Positions 8,959 through 16,118 of a DNA stretch of 64,000 nt are shown here, piece after piece; position 1 is the stretch's first letter; each line of letters opens with the position of its first letter. Below the pieces are notes generated by a model. The model was not told the DNA's origin and did not search any database. It worked only from the letters and a program-made list of their open reading frames with translations. The position numbers and the translations under genes are program-made. The stretch is from CAILZL01 sp963748005 (GTDB taxonomy: Bacteria > Pseudomonadota > Gammaproteobacteria > Steroidobacterales > Steroidobacteraceae), in the NCBI GenBank assembly GCA_963748005.1, contig CAVVHH010000002.1, forward strand, positions 3,472,001 to 3,536,000, read 5' to 3'.

Positions 8959-9677
8959 TGACCCATCTCGTCGAGCGTGGTCTTGCGTACTTGATCGAGA
9001 TGTTTCTGTGCCGCGGCCACAGCGGCCTCGGGAATGCGAGTCTTCAACGCTTCGACGATGCCGCGATGTTCGGCAACGCTGTGGGCGATGGCGCCGGGGC
9101 GCTGCAGTGCGAGGCGCCGGTACTCGAGCGCGTAGTCGTAGAAGTCCGACACCACATCGACCAACAAAGTGTTCCGGCATGCGCTGTACAGCGTGGTATG
9201 AAACACGCGGTCGGAGATCTGAAAGCTCACCGGGTCCGTGAGCATCGCCTCCTGGTCGCGCACCAGGCTGGCAAGTCTTGCCACCTCGTTGTTGCTGATG
9301 CGCTGGGCAGCCAGCGCTATAACCTGCACCTCAACAGCCGCGCGCGCCTCCGCGACTTCACCAAATGTGCGGTCGCGCAGGTTACCCAGCGTGCTTACCG
9401 ATTCATGGATTGGGAATGGCCCGGGTCCCAGCACACGGGTGCGCGAGCCCTGGCTGACCTCGATCATCCGGCGCGTGTGCAGGACACCGATCGCCGCCCT
9501 GACAGTCTCGCGCGAAACCCCAAGTGTCGAAGCCAGTTCGCGCTCTGACGGCAGTTCGTCGCCGACGCGCAGCAGACCCGAATGGATCATGTACGCGAGT
9601 TTGTCGCTGATCTGATCCTTGACTGTGCGCCTGGCGATGCGGCCGTGGTCGCCTGGAATACGGTTGATAAGTTCCAT
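8955..9677 (-). CDS. GntR/FadR-family transcriptional regulator
   Basis: A 240-residue regulator with an N-terminal winged helix (KLAYMIHSGLLRVGDELPSERELASTLGVSRETVRAAI, about residues 24-60) and a C-terminal all-helical FCD ligand domain containing the metal-type histidines in FHTTLYSA and VAEHRGIVEAL. FCD regulators usually repress sugar-acid genes and are released by the acid. The ATG at 9677 is preferred; a TTG at 9719 would add 14 residues but lacks a ribosome site. It is the first gene of the importer operon, and a palindrome just after that operon's promoter (10006-10026) is the obvious candidate operator, giving autoregulation. Confidence 0.88.
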   Translation of the reverse strand: MELINRIPGDHGRIARRTVKDQISDKLAYMIHSGLLRVGDELPSERELASTLGVSRETVRAAIGVLHTRRMIEVSQGSRTRVLGPGPFPIHESVSTLGNLRDRTFGEVAEARAAVEVQVIALAAQRISNNEVARLASLVRDQEAMLTDPVSFQISDRVFHTTLYSACRNTLLVDVVSDFYDYALEYRRLALQRPGAIAHSVAEHRGIVEALKTRIPEAAVAAAQKHLDQVRKTTLDEMGQ

Positions 9678-10005
9678 AGCTCGGTCGATAGGTGAGAATT
9701 GGTGTGAAGATGCATCCAAAATATCAGCTTAATCCCTGGGACGGAATCATGAATTCCGCGCTGTGGCAACAGTTGTCGCTATTACCGGTGGATGTACCAG
9801 CCCGAGGTGTTTCATGAGTAAGAGACTGCATTCGCCGCGCTTGTCGAAGTCGACCGTTTGAAAGTCAAAATCCAGTCTGATGTGATACCTGACTGGATGT
9901 CCGATTGCATCGTGGTCAGCGGTGGGGATTTCGAATCCACCAATATCGAACCTGCGTAACTCACCTGGTTGTTGCCAAGACTACTGTGTTCACCACCGCT
10001 GCCGT

Positions 10006-10044
10006 CTGGTACGTGTATCGTACCAGTTTTCCAGTGAAATTATA
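10006..10044 (-). promoter_or_regulatory. Promoter and operator of the GntR-importer operon
   Basis: On the minus strand a perfect TATAAT (-10, plus coordinates 10039-10044) is followed after 12 nt by CTGGTAC-N7-GTACCAG (10006-10026), a 21-bp palindrome with perfect 7-bp arms that would span roughly +6 to +26. The -35 is weak. The same -10/palindrome arrangement recurs at 11961-12000 before a TonB receptor. The leader to the GntR start at 9677 is about 350 nt with no gene in it. Position and symmetry suggest a repressor site, most simply for the operon's own GntR protein; binding is inferred. Confidence 0.7.
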
Positions 10045-10178
10045 GGCGATTTCCGCCATTACGAATTCTCGATGAGAAGGTCGGCGCGAAGGCAGCGTGA
10101 CAAGCCGCGTCAGCAGCGGCTGATGTAGAAGCCGCAGCTGGCCGTCGCTGACATCTGGTCCTGGCTGGCAGCCCGTCA

Positions 10179-10209
10179 GGTAGCCACTATTGCCCAAAAT
10201 GCTCTCTAT
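10179..10209 (+). promoter_or_regulatory. ECF-type promoter motif, copy 1 (before sigma gene)
   Basis: GGTAGCCA at 10179-10186 and CTCTAT at 10204-10209, separated by 17 nt. This is one of eight intergenic copies of the same bipartite motif in the window. It lies 29 nt before the ATG of the ECF sigma gene at 10239, which fits autoregulation, and it places the probable transcription start near 10216. Confidence 0.65.
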
Positions 10210-10238
10210 ACTTGACAGGAGAACCCCATTCCGAGCCT

Positions 10239-10763
10239 ATGCAGCCAGACGACAAACAAGCATTTGTGACGGCGCTTGCCAGCGAGCACGGGCAACGTTT
10301 GCGTCGCTTTCTCGCATCGCGGCTGCGCTACGCGCCCAACGACGTCCCGGATTTGATTCAGGAGGTGTATCTGCGGCTGTTGCGCATCCCGGAGAAGGAC
10401 AGCATTCGCAGCCCGCAGGCCTACATGTTTACCATCGCATTTCACGTGCTGCACCAGTACAAGCTGGCCAGGGCTGCTGCGCCGGAGATAGTCGATCCAA
10501 TCGCTCTGCCAGTGGAATTCGAGGCGAATGGTCCGGATAACGATCCGGCGAGGGAGTTCGAAGTCAGAGAGCGTCTGAGTCAGCTGAATCACGTATTGCG
10601 CGAATTGCCCAACAACGCCTACGTTACTTTCGTCATGCATCGCCAATATGGCTTCACACTTGAAGAAATCGGTCAACATCTCGGGGTCTCACGTGCCATG
10701 GTGAAGAAGCATCTGGCACGCGCTGTGGCGCATTGCCGCGAGCGCTTTGAAGGATTCAAGTAG
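10239..10763 (+). CDS. ECF sigma factor, FecI type (system 1)
   Basis: A 174-residue sigma-70 family ECF factor. Region 2 is seen in NDVPDLIQEVYLRLLR and region 4 in YVTFVMHRQYGFTLEEIGQHLGVSRAMVKKHLARA, the FecI-like form. It directs RNA polymerase to target promoters when its FecR partner relays a signal from a TonB receptor. It is followed 9 nt later by a FecR gene and then by an STN-bearing receptor, the classical surface-signalling order. ATG at 10239 is chosen; a TTG at 10212 would lie at or before the transcription start predicted from the motif at 10179-10209. AGGAG at 10217-10221 is rather far upstream, so the start is less secure than the identity. Confidence 0.88.
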   Translation: MQPDDKQAFVTALASEHGQRLRRFLASRLRYAPNDVPDLIQEVYLRLLRIPEKDSIRSPQAYMFTIAFHVLHQYKLARAAAPEIVDPIALPVEFEANGPDNDPAREFEVRERLSQLNHVLRELPNNAYVTFVMHRQYGFTLEEIGQHLGVSRAMVKKHLARAVAHCRERFEGFK

Positions 10764-10772
10764 AGGCGCCCC

Positions 10773-11867
10773 GTGAACAAGCAGATTATTGAAGAGGCCG
10801 CCGAGTGGTTCGTGGAGTTCAATGCGGACACTCCAGATGCTGAGATGCGCCGGAGATTTGACACTTGGCTGCGTGCTTCGCCGGAACATGTGCGCGCTTT
10901 CCTGGAGATCGTGCCGATCTGGGAGGATGGGGCTCGGCTACCCCTGGATGCGGACGTGACGCCCGAGCAGCTGATTGAGCGTTCTCGTGCGACAAACAAT
11001 GTCGTTCCGATACAATCAATGCGCACCATGGAGGGTAAGCCAGCTGAAAATGTCCCTGCGGGTCGCTTTACCACCCGCAGGGTCCTTCGCACCTTGTTCG
11101 CCGCATCGTTTGTGGTGGCGCTCATCAGTGCTGCGCTGATCTGGAAATACCGGGAAGTGCGTTACCCGACCTATACGACCAGCATTGGAGAGATTCGCTC
11201 TCTAGTGCTATCTGACAACTCTACGGTTGAACTCAATACGCACTCGAGAATCCGGATCCGCTACACCGAACACGAGCGTGCAATCGATCTGCTGCAGGGA
11301 CAGGCACTATTCCATGTTGCCAAGAACGCTGACCGTCCGTTCGTCGTATACAGCGACGAAACACGAGCGCGTGCAGTCGGAACGCGATTCGATGTCTACC
11401 GGAAGTCTATCGGCACGGTCATCACGGTGGTGGAAGGTAAGGTGGCCGTTTATTCCGATCTCAATACCCTGGGTGGGTCTTCACAGCCACGGGAATCGCA
11501 GCACATCGGCGATGTGGTTACGCAAGCGGCTCTGAACATACCCGGGAGTGTGCTGCTGGTGGCCGGCGATCAGCTCACCGTGGGTTCGAAGGTTGTGCAG
11601 AAGGTCGAGCATCCGAGCCTTGGTGGCGTAACAGCATGGACGCAGCGTCAATTGGTCTTCGATTTCACACCCTTGACGGATGTTGCCGAGGAGTTCAACC
11701 GTTACAACACCCGTCAGCTGACGGTCGATCCGGCACAGCTTGGCAACTTCCGGATCAGTGGCATCTTTTCCTCGACTGATCCGTCATCCCTGGTCCGATT
11801 CTTGCGAGCGCAACCGGGCATCACCGTTGTGGAATTGGAAGGGGAGATTCAGGTGTCGCGCAATTAG
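10773..11867 (+). CDS. FecR-family anti-sigma/sigma regulator (system 1)
   Basis: A 364-residue inner-membrane regulator beginning at GTG. Order of parts: N-terminal cytoplasmic FecR_N/DUF4880 segment (AAEWFVEFNADTPDAEMRRRFDTWL, about 8-33), one transmembrane helix (LFAASFVVALISAALIW, about 108-125), the periplasmic FecR domain (IGEIRSLVLSDNSTVELNTHSRI), and a C-terminal STN-like part (VFDFTPLTDVAEEFNRYN) that contacts the receptor. It holds or activates the sigma factor encoded 9 nt upstream in response to ligand binding at an outer-membrane receptor, most likely the STN receptor at 12419. Confidence 0.9.
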   Translation: MNKQIIEEAAEWFVEFNADTPDAEMRRRFDTWLRASPEHVRAFLEIVPIWEDGARLPLDADVTPEQLIERSRATNNVVPIQSMRTMEGKPAENVPAGRFTTRRVLRTLFAASFVVALISAALIWKYREVRYPTYTTSIGEIRSLVLSDNSTVELNTHSRIRIRYTEHERAIDLLQGQALFHVAKNADRPFVVYSDETRARAVGTRFDVYRKSIGTVITVVEGKVAVYSDLNTLGGSSQPRESQHIGDVVTQAALNIPGSVLLVAGDQLTVGSKVVQKVEHPSLGGVTAWTQRQLVFDFTPLTDVAEEFNRYNTRQLTVDPAQLGNFRISGIFSSTDPSSLVRFLRAQPGITVVELEGEIQVSRN

Positions 11868-11960
11868 CAGCACCGCCACTGAGCTGCAGTGGACATACTC
11901 CGCCCAATCTCGCTTTTCTACTGCCGCACTCATCAAGAATCGCATCAGCCGGGGATTGCT

Positions 11961-12000
11961 TGTAATTCCGGTGAAATAACTGGTACGATTGTTGTACCAG
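11961..12000 (+). promoter_or_regulatory. Promoter and operator before STN TonB receptor 1
   Basis: TGTAAT (-10-like, 11961-11966) followed after 13 nt by CTGGTAC-N7-GTACCAG (11980-12000). The palindrome arms are identical to those at 10006-10026, and flanking bases (GTGAAA/TTTCAC-type and a GAAT-CG stretch about 20 nt upstream) are also similar when that site is read on the minus strand. The receptor gene starts about 420 nt downstream. The arrangement implies that the importer operon and this receptor answer to the same regulator. Confidence 0.65.
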
Positions 12001-12418
12001 ATGCCGGTTTGCAAACACCCCATGTTATGCCTGCGTCAGCGGATACCTTCTGCATCTGACTGATAAGATTGGCGACTTGACTGGGATATCCAAGGTGCGG
12101 TTCTCAACCAGGCTCCTGCCAGCTTGGTCACTTGCGTCCTGGGTGGCAGGCCCAGCAGTGGGTGCGGACGCAGCGCAACCTTGCCGCAACGGCAAACTTT
12201 TCACGGGAACTCCCGATCAGTACCAGCAGAATTCGTTCACTAGCAGCACTTCATTCCCGATTGCACGTGGTACCAGGAAAGTTGGATGTCAATGCCCAAG
12301 TATGCACTACTGAAAGGTGAGTCCAGTCATTGGAGGTTCGCAGGTATCAACATCCTTGATGTATCGTTTGCAGGCGGTCGCTGTATGTGGCGGCGATAAA
12401 TTATAAGAGACAGACTGC
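12001..12418. other. Long leader before TonB receptor 1
   Basis: Between the operator at 11980-12000 and the receptor start there are about 420 bases. A 78-codon open frame (12077-12313, TTG start) begins with something resembling a signal sequence but has no ribosome site and no family resemblance. No hairpin with a T-run was found. I see no supported gene here. Confidence 0.5.
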
Positions 12419-14974
12419 ATGGGTAGGGGGGGCTTAATAGGGGGTGCAATTCTTGCGGCAGCTGCCTGCGTATTTGCGGCGGGACCCTGTCTGTCCCAAG
12501 AGTCGCAGGCCAGCATGCGCAGACCGATCCATATTCCGGCCCAGGCACTCAGCGGCGCATTACAGACACTCGGCCGCGAGCGGGGAGTGCAGATAGTCTA
12601 TCGATCAGACGTCGTAGGTTACGTTCGCAGTCAGGGAGCGGTGGGAGAACTCAACCTCGACGAGGCCATTGCGCAGTTGCTCGATGGAACCGGCCTCACG
12701 TACCGCCACCTGGACGAGAGAACAATAACAATCGTGCCGCTCCCCGCGGGTTCTCCGGGCGTGAATTTGGGTGCAGCTCATTCCAGCGAGAGTAGACAGG
12801 AAATAGAGCTGGAAGAAGTCATCGTGACTGCGCAGAAGGTGGTTGAAGTGGCTTCCAAAATTCCATTGGCGCTTAGCGTGCACTCGGGCGCATCGCTCAA
12901 GGAGCAGGGCGTCGTCAACGTGTCTGATCTGCAGGACATCGCGCTCGGGTTGAGTGTTGGGCGTTCCCCTGCCGGCGTGAACATCGCGATTCGTGGTGTC
13001 ACTACCACCGACAACACCAGCAAGGGGGACCAGGGAATTGTTTTCAATATAGATGGCATTTCCCTGGGCAGGCCCCGTGAAATGGGGCTTGCCTTGTTTG
13101 ACCTCGAACGGGTTGAAGTGCTGCGTGGGCCGCAAGGCACTTTGTATGGCAAGAGCAGCACGGGCGGCGTTATCAATGCAGTCACCAATAAACCAAAGGA
13201 TGCGTTTGGCACTGCTGCCAGCCTTGAATTCGGCAACTACAACATTCGTCGTGGTGACGCGATGGTCAATGTGCCAATAACCGACAGCTTCGCGCTTCGC
13301 GCCGCCGCCAATTTCAATGTCCGCGACGGGTATCTGGATCCGGTACTCAATAACTATCAGTCTGTCGGTGCCTCGCCGGCCCGCATGGATGAGAATGACC
13401 GTTCCGGCAGGTTGTCTGGCCTTTGGACGATCAGCGATACGGCAAACCTGTTGTTGACCGGCACTTTCGGCCACGTGGGTGGTGTGGGACCTGCGACGGC
13501 AATCGTCAACACCGGTCCCTTGTCAGCACATTACAGACCAGTAGCCGCCAGGAGCGGCCCAGCAGCACTTGACGTTTATTACAATCCGTTCGGTTCAGCC
13601 ATTGATCAAAACTTCCAGAATTACAACGCCGAACTGAGGATCATTATCGATGCGGTACGCATTGACTATGCCGGCGCCAAATTGTGGTTTGATGCTCATG
13701 ATGTGACGTCGACGACCAGTAATCCGGAAGGCAGAAACAACAATTATGGCTGGACCAACTACCAGGGCACCTATGACACTGATTCGCACGAATTGCGATT
13801 TTCGAACGTCCTGCCATCGCGCGTTGACTGGGTGGCTGGTGTCAATTACTACAGTGAAAAAATCAATGAACGCGACCAGAGCTACAACAGCCCAATGACC
13901 AATCCCGCGATGGCCACCAGTGTCAACGCGACCGGAATTCTGGCCGATACCGGGCACACAAGCTATGGCGTGTTTTCCCAGGTCAACCTGCATGCGACTG
14001 ACAATTTGAAGTTTACTGTGGGCGTACGTTGGTCTTCCGATAGCGTACGTCGACGCAACACCACATTCGCAGCGGGTCCGGGGCCTGCACCGGGAGTCCT
14101 CTGGCTGGACGAGCAGGGTCAACCCTGCGTGGCGCCCAACAACTGTGTTGGCACGCCGCGCGATGGGGATCAGGCAGACAGTAAGGTTACGTATCGTCTC
14201 GGCGCTGACTATCGCCTCGACGACAACCAGATGCTCTATTTCGTATTGGCGACGGGCTATAAAGCGGGTGGCTTCAACGACTTTGATCTGTATACCGGTG
14301 AGGCTTCGTCACTCTACGATTCGGAGCAGCTGACCGACTACGAGGCGGGTTACAAAGTGCAGGTTTTGCCGAACCTGCAATTGAATTCAGTGGGTTTCTA
14401 CTATGACTATTCAAAAAACCAGGTCAGCAGCGCGGTTAACATCAATGGTGTCGGTGTCCTCTACACGCGCACCGTGCCATCGACGATTTACGGTTGGGAG
14501 AATGAGCTAAATTACAAGATCAGCAAGGCTGATTCGATTGACGCCAGATTGTCGTTTGAGAAGTCGCGTTATAAAAGTCTCACGGTGGGTTTTAACTACG
14601 ATATCGATTGGTCAGGGTACAGTCTGGACCGGACGCCAGCTGTCACGGCAATGCTGGCCTATGCCCATCGCTGGTTCATGGCTGACGGCTCGAACTACGA
14701 AGCCCGGGTGAGCAGTAGATACAAGAGCGGTTACTACATCAGCGATCTCGCTGTGGGAACGCAATACAAGCAGCAGTCCTTCACGCGCAGTGATTTCTCT
14801 CTTGCCTATAACTCGGCGGCTGGCAAGTTCAATCTCCAGGCCTACATCCTCAATATCGAGAACGACCTGCAGGTGCTGAATGCACCCCAGAACGTCAACT
14901 CCGCGGTAGATTCCGCCAATGCTGCGATCTCTGAGCCGCGCATGTTCGGTATTCGACTGGGTGTTAAATATTGA
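12419..14974 (+). CDS. TonB-dependent receptor with STN signalling domain (1)
   Basis: An 851-residue outer-membrane transducer. Signal peptide about 1-26; STN domain about 35-110 (IPAQALSGALQTLGRERGVQIVYR and LDEAIAQLLDGTGLTYR); TonB box and plug from about 135 (EEVIVTAQK, then LRGPQGTLYGKSSTGGVINAVTNKP); then a 22-strand barrel ending in a typical aromatic-free ...IRLGVKY terminus. It imports a bulky ligand using TonB energy and signals to a FecR protein, here surely the pair encoded just upstream. A 7-base G run lies immediately after the ATG (12424-12432 region). The start has only a weak AAGAGA ribosome site. Confidence 0.92.
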   Translation: MGRGGLIGGAILAAAACVFAAGPCLSQESQASMRRPIHIPAQALSGALQTLGRERGVQIVYRSDVVGYVRSQGAVGELNLDEAIAQLLDGTGLTYRHLDERTITIVPLPAGSPGVNLGAAHSSESRQEIELEEVIVTAQKVVEVASKIPLALSVHSGASLKEQGVVNVSDLQDIALGLSVGRSPAGVNIAIRGVTTTDNTSKGDQGIVFNIDGISLGRPREMGLALFDLERVEVLRGPQGTLYGKSSTGGVINAVTNKPKDAFGTAASLEFGNYNIRRGDAMVNVPITDSFALRAAANFNVRDGYLDPVLNNYQSVGASPARMDENDRSGRLSGLWTISDTANLLLTGTFGHVGGVGPATAIVNTGPLSAHYRPVAARSGPAALDVYYNPFGSAIDQNFQNYNAELRIIIDAVRIDYAGAKLWFDAHDVTSTTSNPEGRNNNYGWTNYQGTYDTDSHELRFSNVLPSRVDWVAGVNYYSEKINERDQSYNSPMTNPAMATSVNATGILADTGHTSYGVFSQVNLHATDNLKFTVGVRWSSDSVRRRNTTFAAGPGPAPGVLWLDEQGQPCVAPNNCVGTPRDGDQADSKVTYRLGADYRLDDNQMLYFVLATGYKAGGFNDFDLYTGEASSLYDSEQLTDYEAGYKVQVLPNLQLNSVGFYYDYSKNQVSSAVNINGVGVLYTRTVPSTIYGWENELNYKISKADSIDARLSFEKSRYKSLTVGFNYDIDWSGYSLDRTPAVTAMLAYAHRWFMADGSNYEARVSSRYKSGYYISDLAVGTQYKQQSFTRSDFSLAYNSAAGKFNLQAYILNIENDLQVLNAPQNVNSAVDSANAAISEPRMFGIRLGVKY

Positions 14975-15029
14975 TTCGAGCATGCGGCAGTCCCCGGCCT
15001 GCGTTACGACTATGGTTCGTCCGGTATGG

Positions 15030-15059
15030 GGTAGCCAATTCTTGCGGAATGCGCTCTAT
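15030..15059 (+). promoter_or_regulatory. ECF-type promoter motif, copy 2
   Basis: GGTAGCCA at 15030-15037 and CTCTAT at 15054-15059, 16-nt spacer. The next downstream element is not a gene but the terminator at 15244-15297. Confidence 0.6.
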
Positions 15060-15243
15060 GTAAATGTAACCATCACAATTTTGTGGCGGTGACCTAAAAA
15101 AACTCAACATCAGGTGGGGATTCACCATGCTTATCGCTGCACCTTGCGCGACAACCTGCCTGTCAGCGGCCGACTAATATTTTGATGAGTCGGACACGTG
15201 CGGCGTCCATGTCGGGGTCTGGTACATGTTTCGCTTTTTTGCC

Positions 15244-15297
15244 GGCCCGCTCAACAACTGCTATACCCCCCCCCATAGCCGAGCGGGCCTTTTTTTC
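15244..15297 (+). terminator. Rho-independent terminator
   Basis: GGCCCGCTC (15244-15252) pairs perfectly with GAGCGGGCC (15281-15289) and is followed at once by seven T residues. The 28-nt loop contains a run of nine C and a nested CTAT/ATAG pair. It can end transcripts coming from the TonB receptor gene at 12419 or from the motif at 15030. Confidence 0.8.
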
Positions 15298-15388
15298 GGC
15301 GAGCGGCGATGAGTGTGTGCCCGCAATGTTCAGTAACACACTGCCCGCCAAATTCGGTAAGGCGTTGCGAAGACTCGTTTGTTGCGCC

Positions 15389-15418
15389 GGTAGCCATTGT
15401 CATGTCAATTTGCTCTAC
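15389..15418 (+). promoter_or_regulatory. ECF-type promoter motif, copy 3 (before iorAB-like)
   Basis: GGTAGCCA at 15389-15396 and CTCTAC at 15413-15418, 16-nt spacer. It lies downstream of the terminator and about 225 nt before the GTG of the molybdenum-hydroxylase small-subunit gene, the first gene it could serve. Confidence 0.6.
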
Positions 15419-15642
15419 TATCACGATGAGGCAGCAAGATCTGAGCTGGTGCCCCGTGGAGTTCGAGGGCCGTTGTCCCGCCACGTGTGCATGCGATGGA
15501 AACGCTCCGGGTTAGCCCAGTCAATGGATGAAACAGCACGTAGATGGCGTTGCTTCTCAGCTCGATCAGTAGTGTGCCAGGGTGAATATCGACAAGGTAC
15601 GATGTCATCTGCGCTGAGACTTTCACCGAAAATGAGGTTACC

Positions 15643-16107
15643 GTGAGTTACAAGATTCGCATCAACGGCACCGAACATGCAGTAGATGCTGAAGGCGATA
15701 CGCCACTGCTGTGGGTGTTACGGGACATTCTCGGCATGACTGGCACCAAATTCGGTTGCGGCATCGCGCAGTGTGGTGCCTGCACAGTACACCTGAATGG
15801 CTCACCCACCCGGTCATGCTCGTTGCCATTAGAGGCTGTAGCCGATATGGATATCACCACTATCGAAGGCATCGGTGCCTCGGACCTGGGAAAAAAAGTG
15901 CAAGAAGCCTGGTTGTCAATCGATGTGCCGCAGTGTGGCTACTGTCAGGGTGGCCAGATTCTGGCAGCGACGGCCTTGCTGAAAAACAGGCCCAAGCCCA
16001 CCGATGCGGACATCGATGCCGCGATGTCTGGAAATATTTGCCGATGCGGCACCTACACACGCATCCGTGCAGCGATCAAACACGTCGCCAGTCAGCTGAA
16101 GGGCTGA
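15643..16107 (+). CDS. iorA: Molybdenum hydroxylase [2Fe-2S] subunit, IorA-like
   Basis: A 154-residue small subunit of the xanthine-oxidase family. The plant-type [2Fe-2S] site is GCGIAQCGACTV (about residues 39-50), and the second cluster motif is CGYCQGGQ (about 101) with CRCGTYTRIR (about 139). It passes electrons from the molybdenum centre to an acceptor, usually a cytochrome, in two-subunit isoquinoline-1-oxidoreductase-type enzymes or aldehyde dehydrogenases. GTG at 15643 is preceded by GAGG. The large subunit follows 11 nt later. Substrate could be an N-heterocycle or an aldehyde. Confidence 0.88.
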   Translation: MSYKIRINGTEHAVDAEGDTPLLWVLRDILGMTGTKFGCGIAQCGACTVHLNGSPTRSCSLPLEAVADMDITTIEGIGASDLGKKVQEAWLSIDVPQCGYCQGGQILAATALLKNRPKPTDADIDAAMSGNICRCGTYTRIRAAIKHVASQLKG

Positions 16108-16118
16108 GGTCACCCACC

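Larger units (their letters stand above)
14975..15642. other. Regulatory intergenic region with two ECF motifs and a terminator
   Basis: A 668-base gap without a supported gene. It holds two ECF-type motifs (15030-15059 and 15389-15418), a small CCGACT/AGTCGG stem (15170-15193) and an intrinsic terminator (15244-15297). The first motif plus terminator would produce an RNA of about 230 nt; the second motif would drive the iorA-like gene with a 220-nt leader. A 16-codon frame starting at 15127 is too weak to call. Confidence 0.5.

Noticed and set aside
12077..12313. Possible small secreted protein before receptor 1
   Set aside because: TTG start without ribosome site and no recognisable homology.
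15182..15646. 154-codon plus-strand frame before the iorA-like gene
   Set aside because: It runs through an intrinsic terminator and a promoter motif and has no family features.
15711..16118. Upstream extension of the molybdenum hydroxylase large subunit
   Set aside because: It overlaps the small-subunit gene; the Tat signal begins at 16119.
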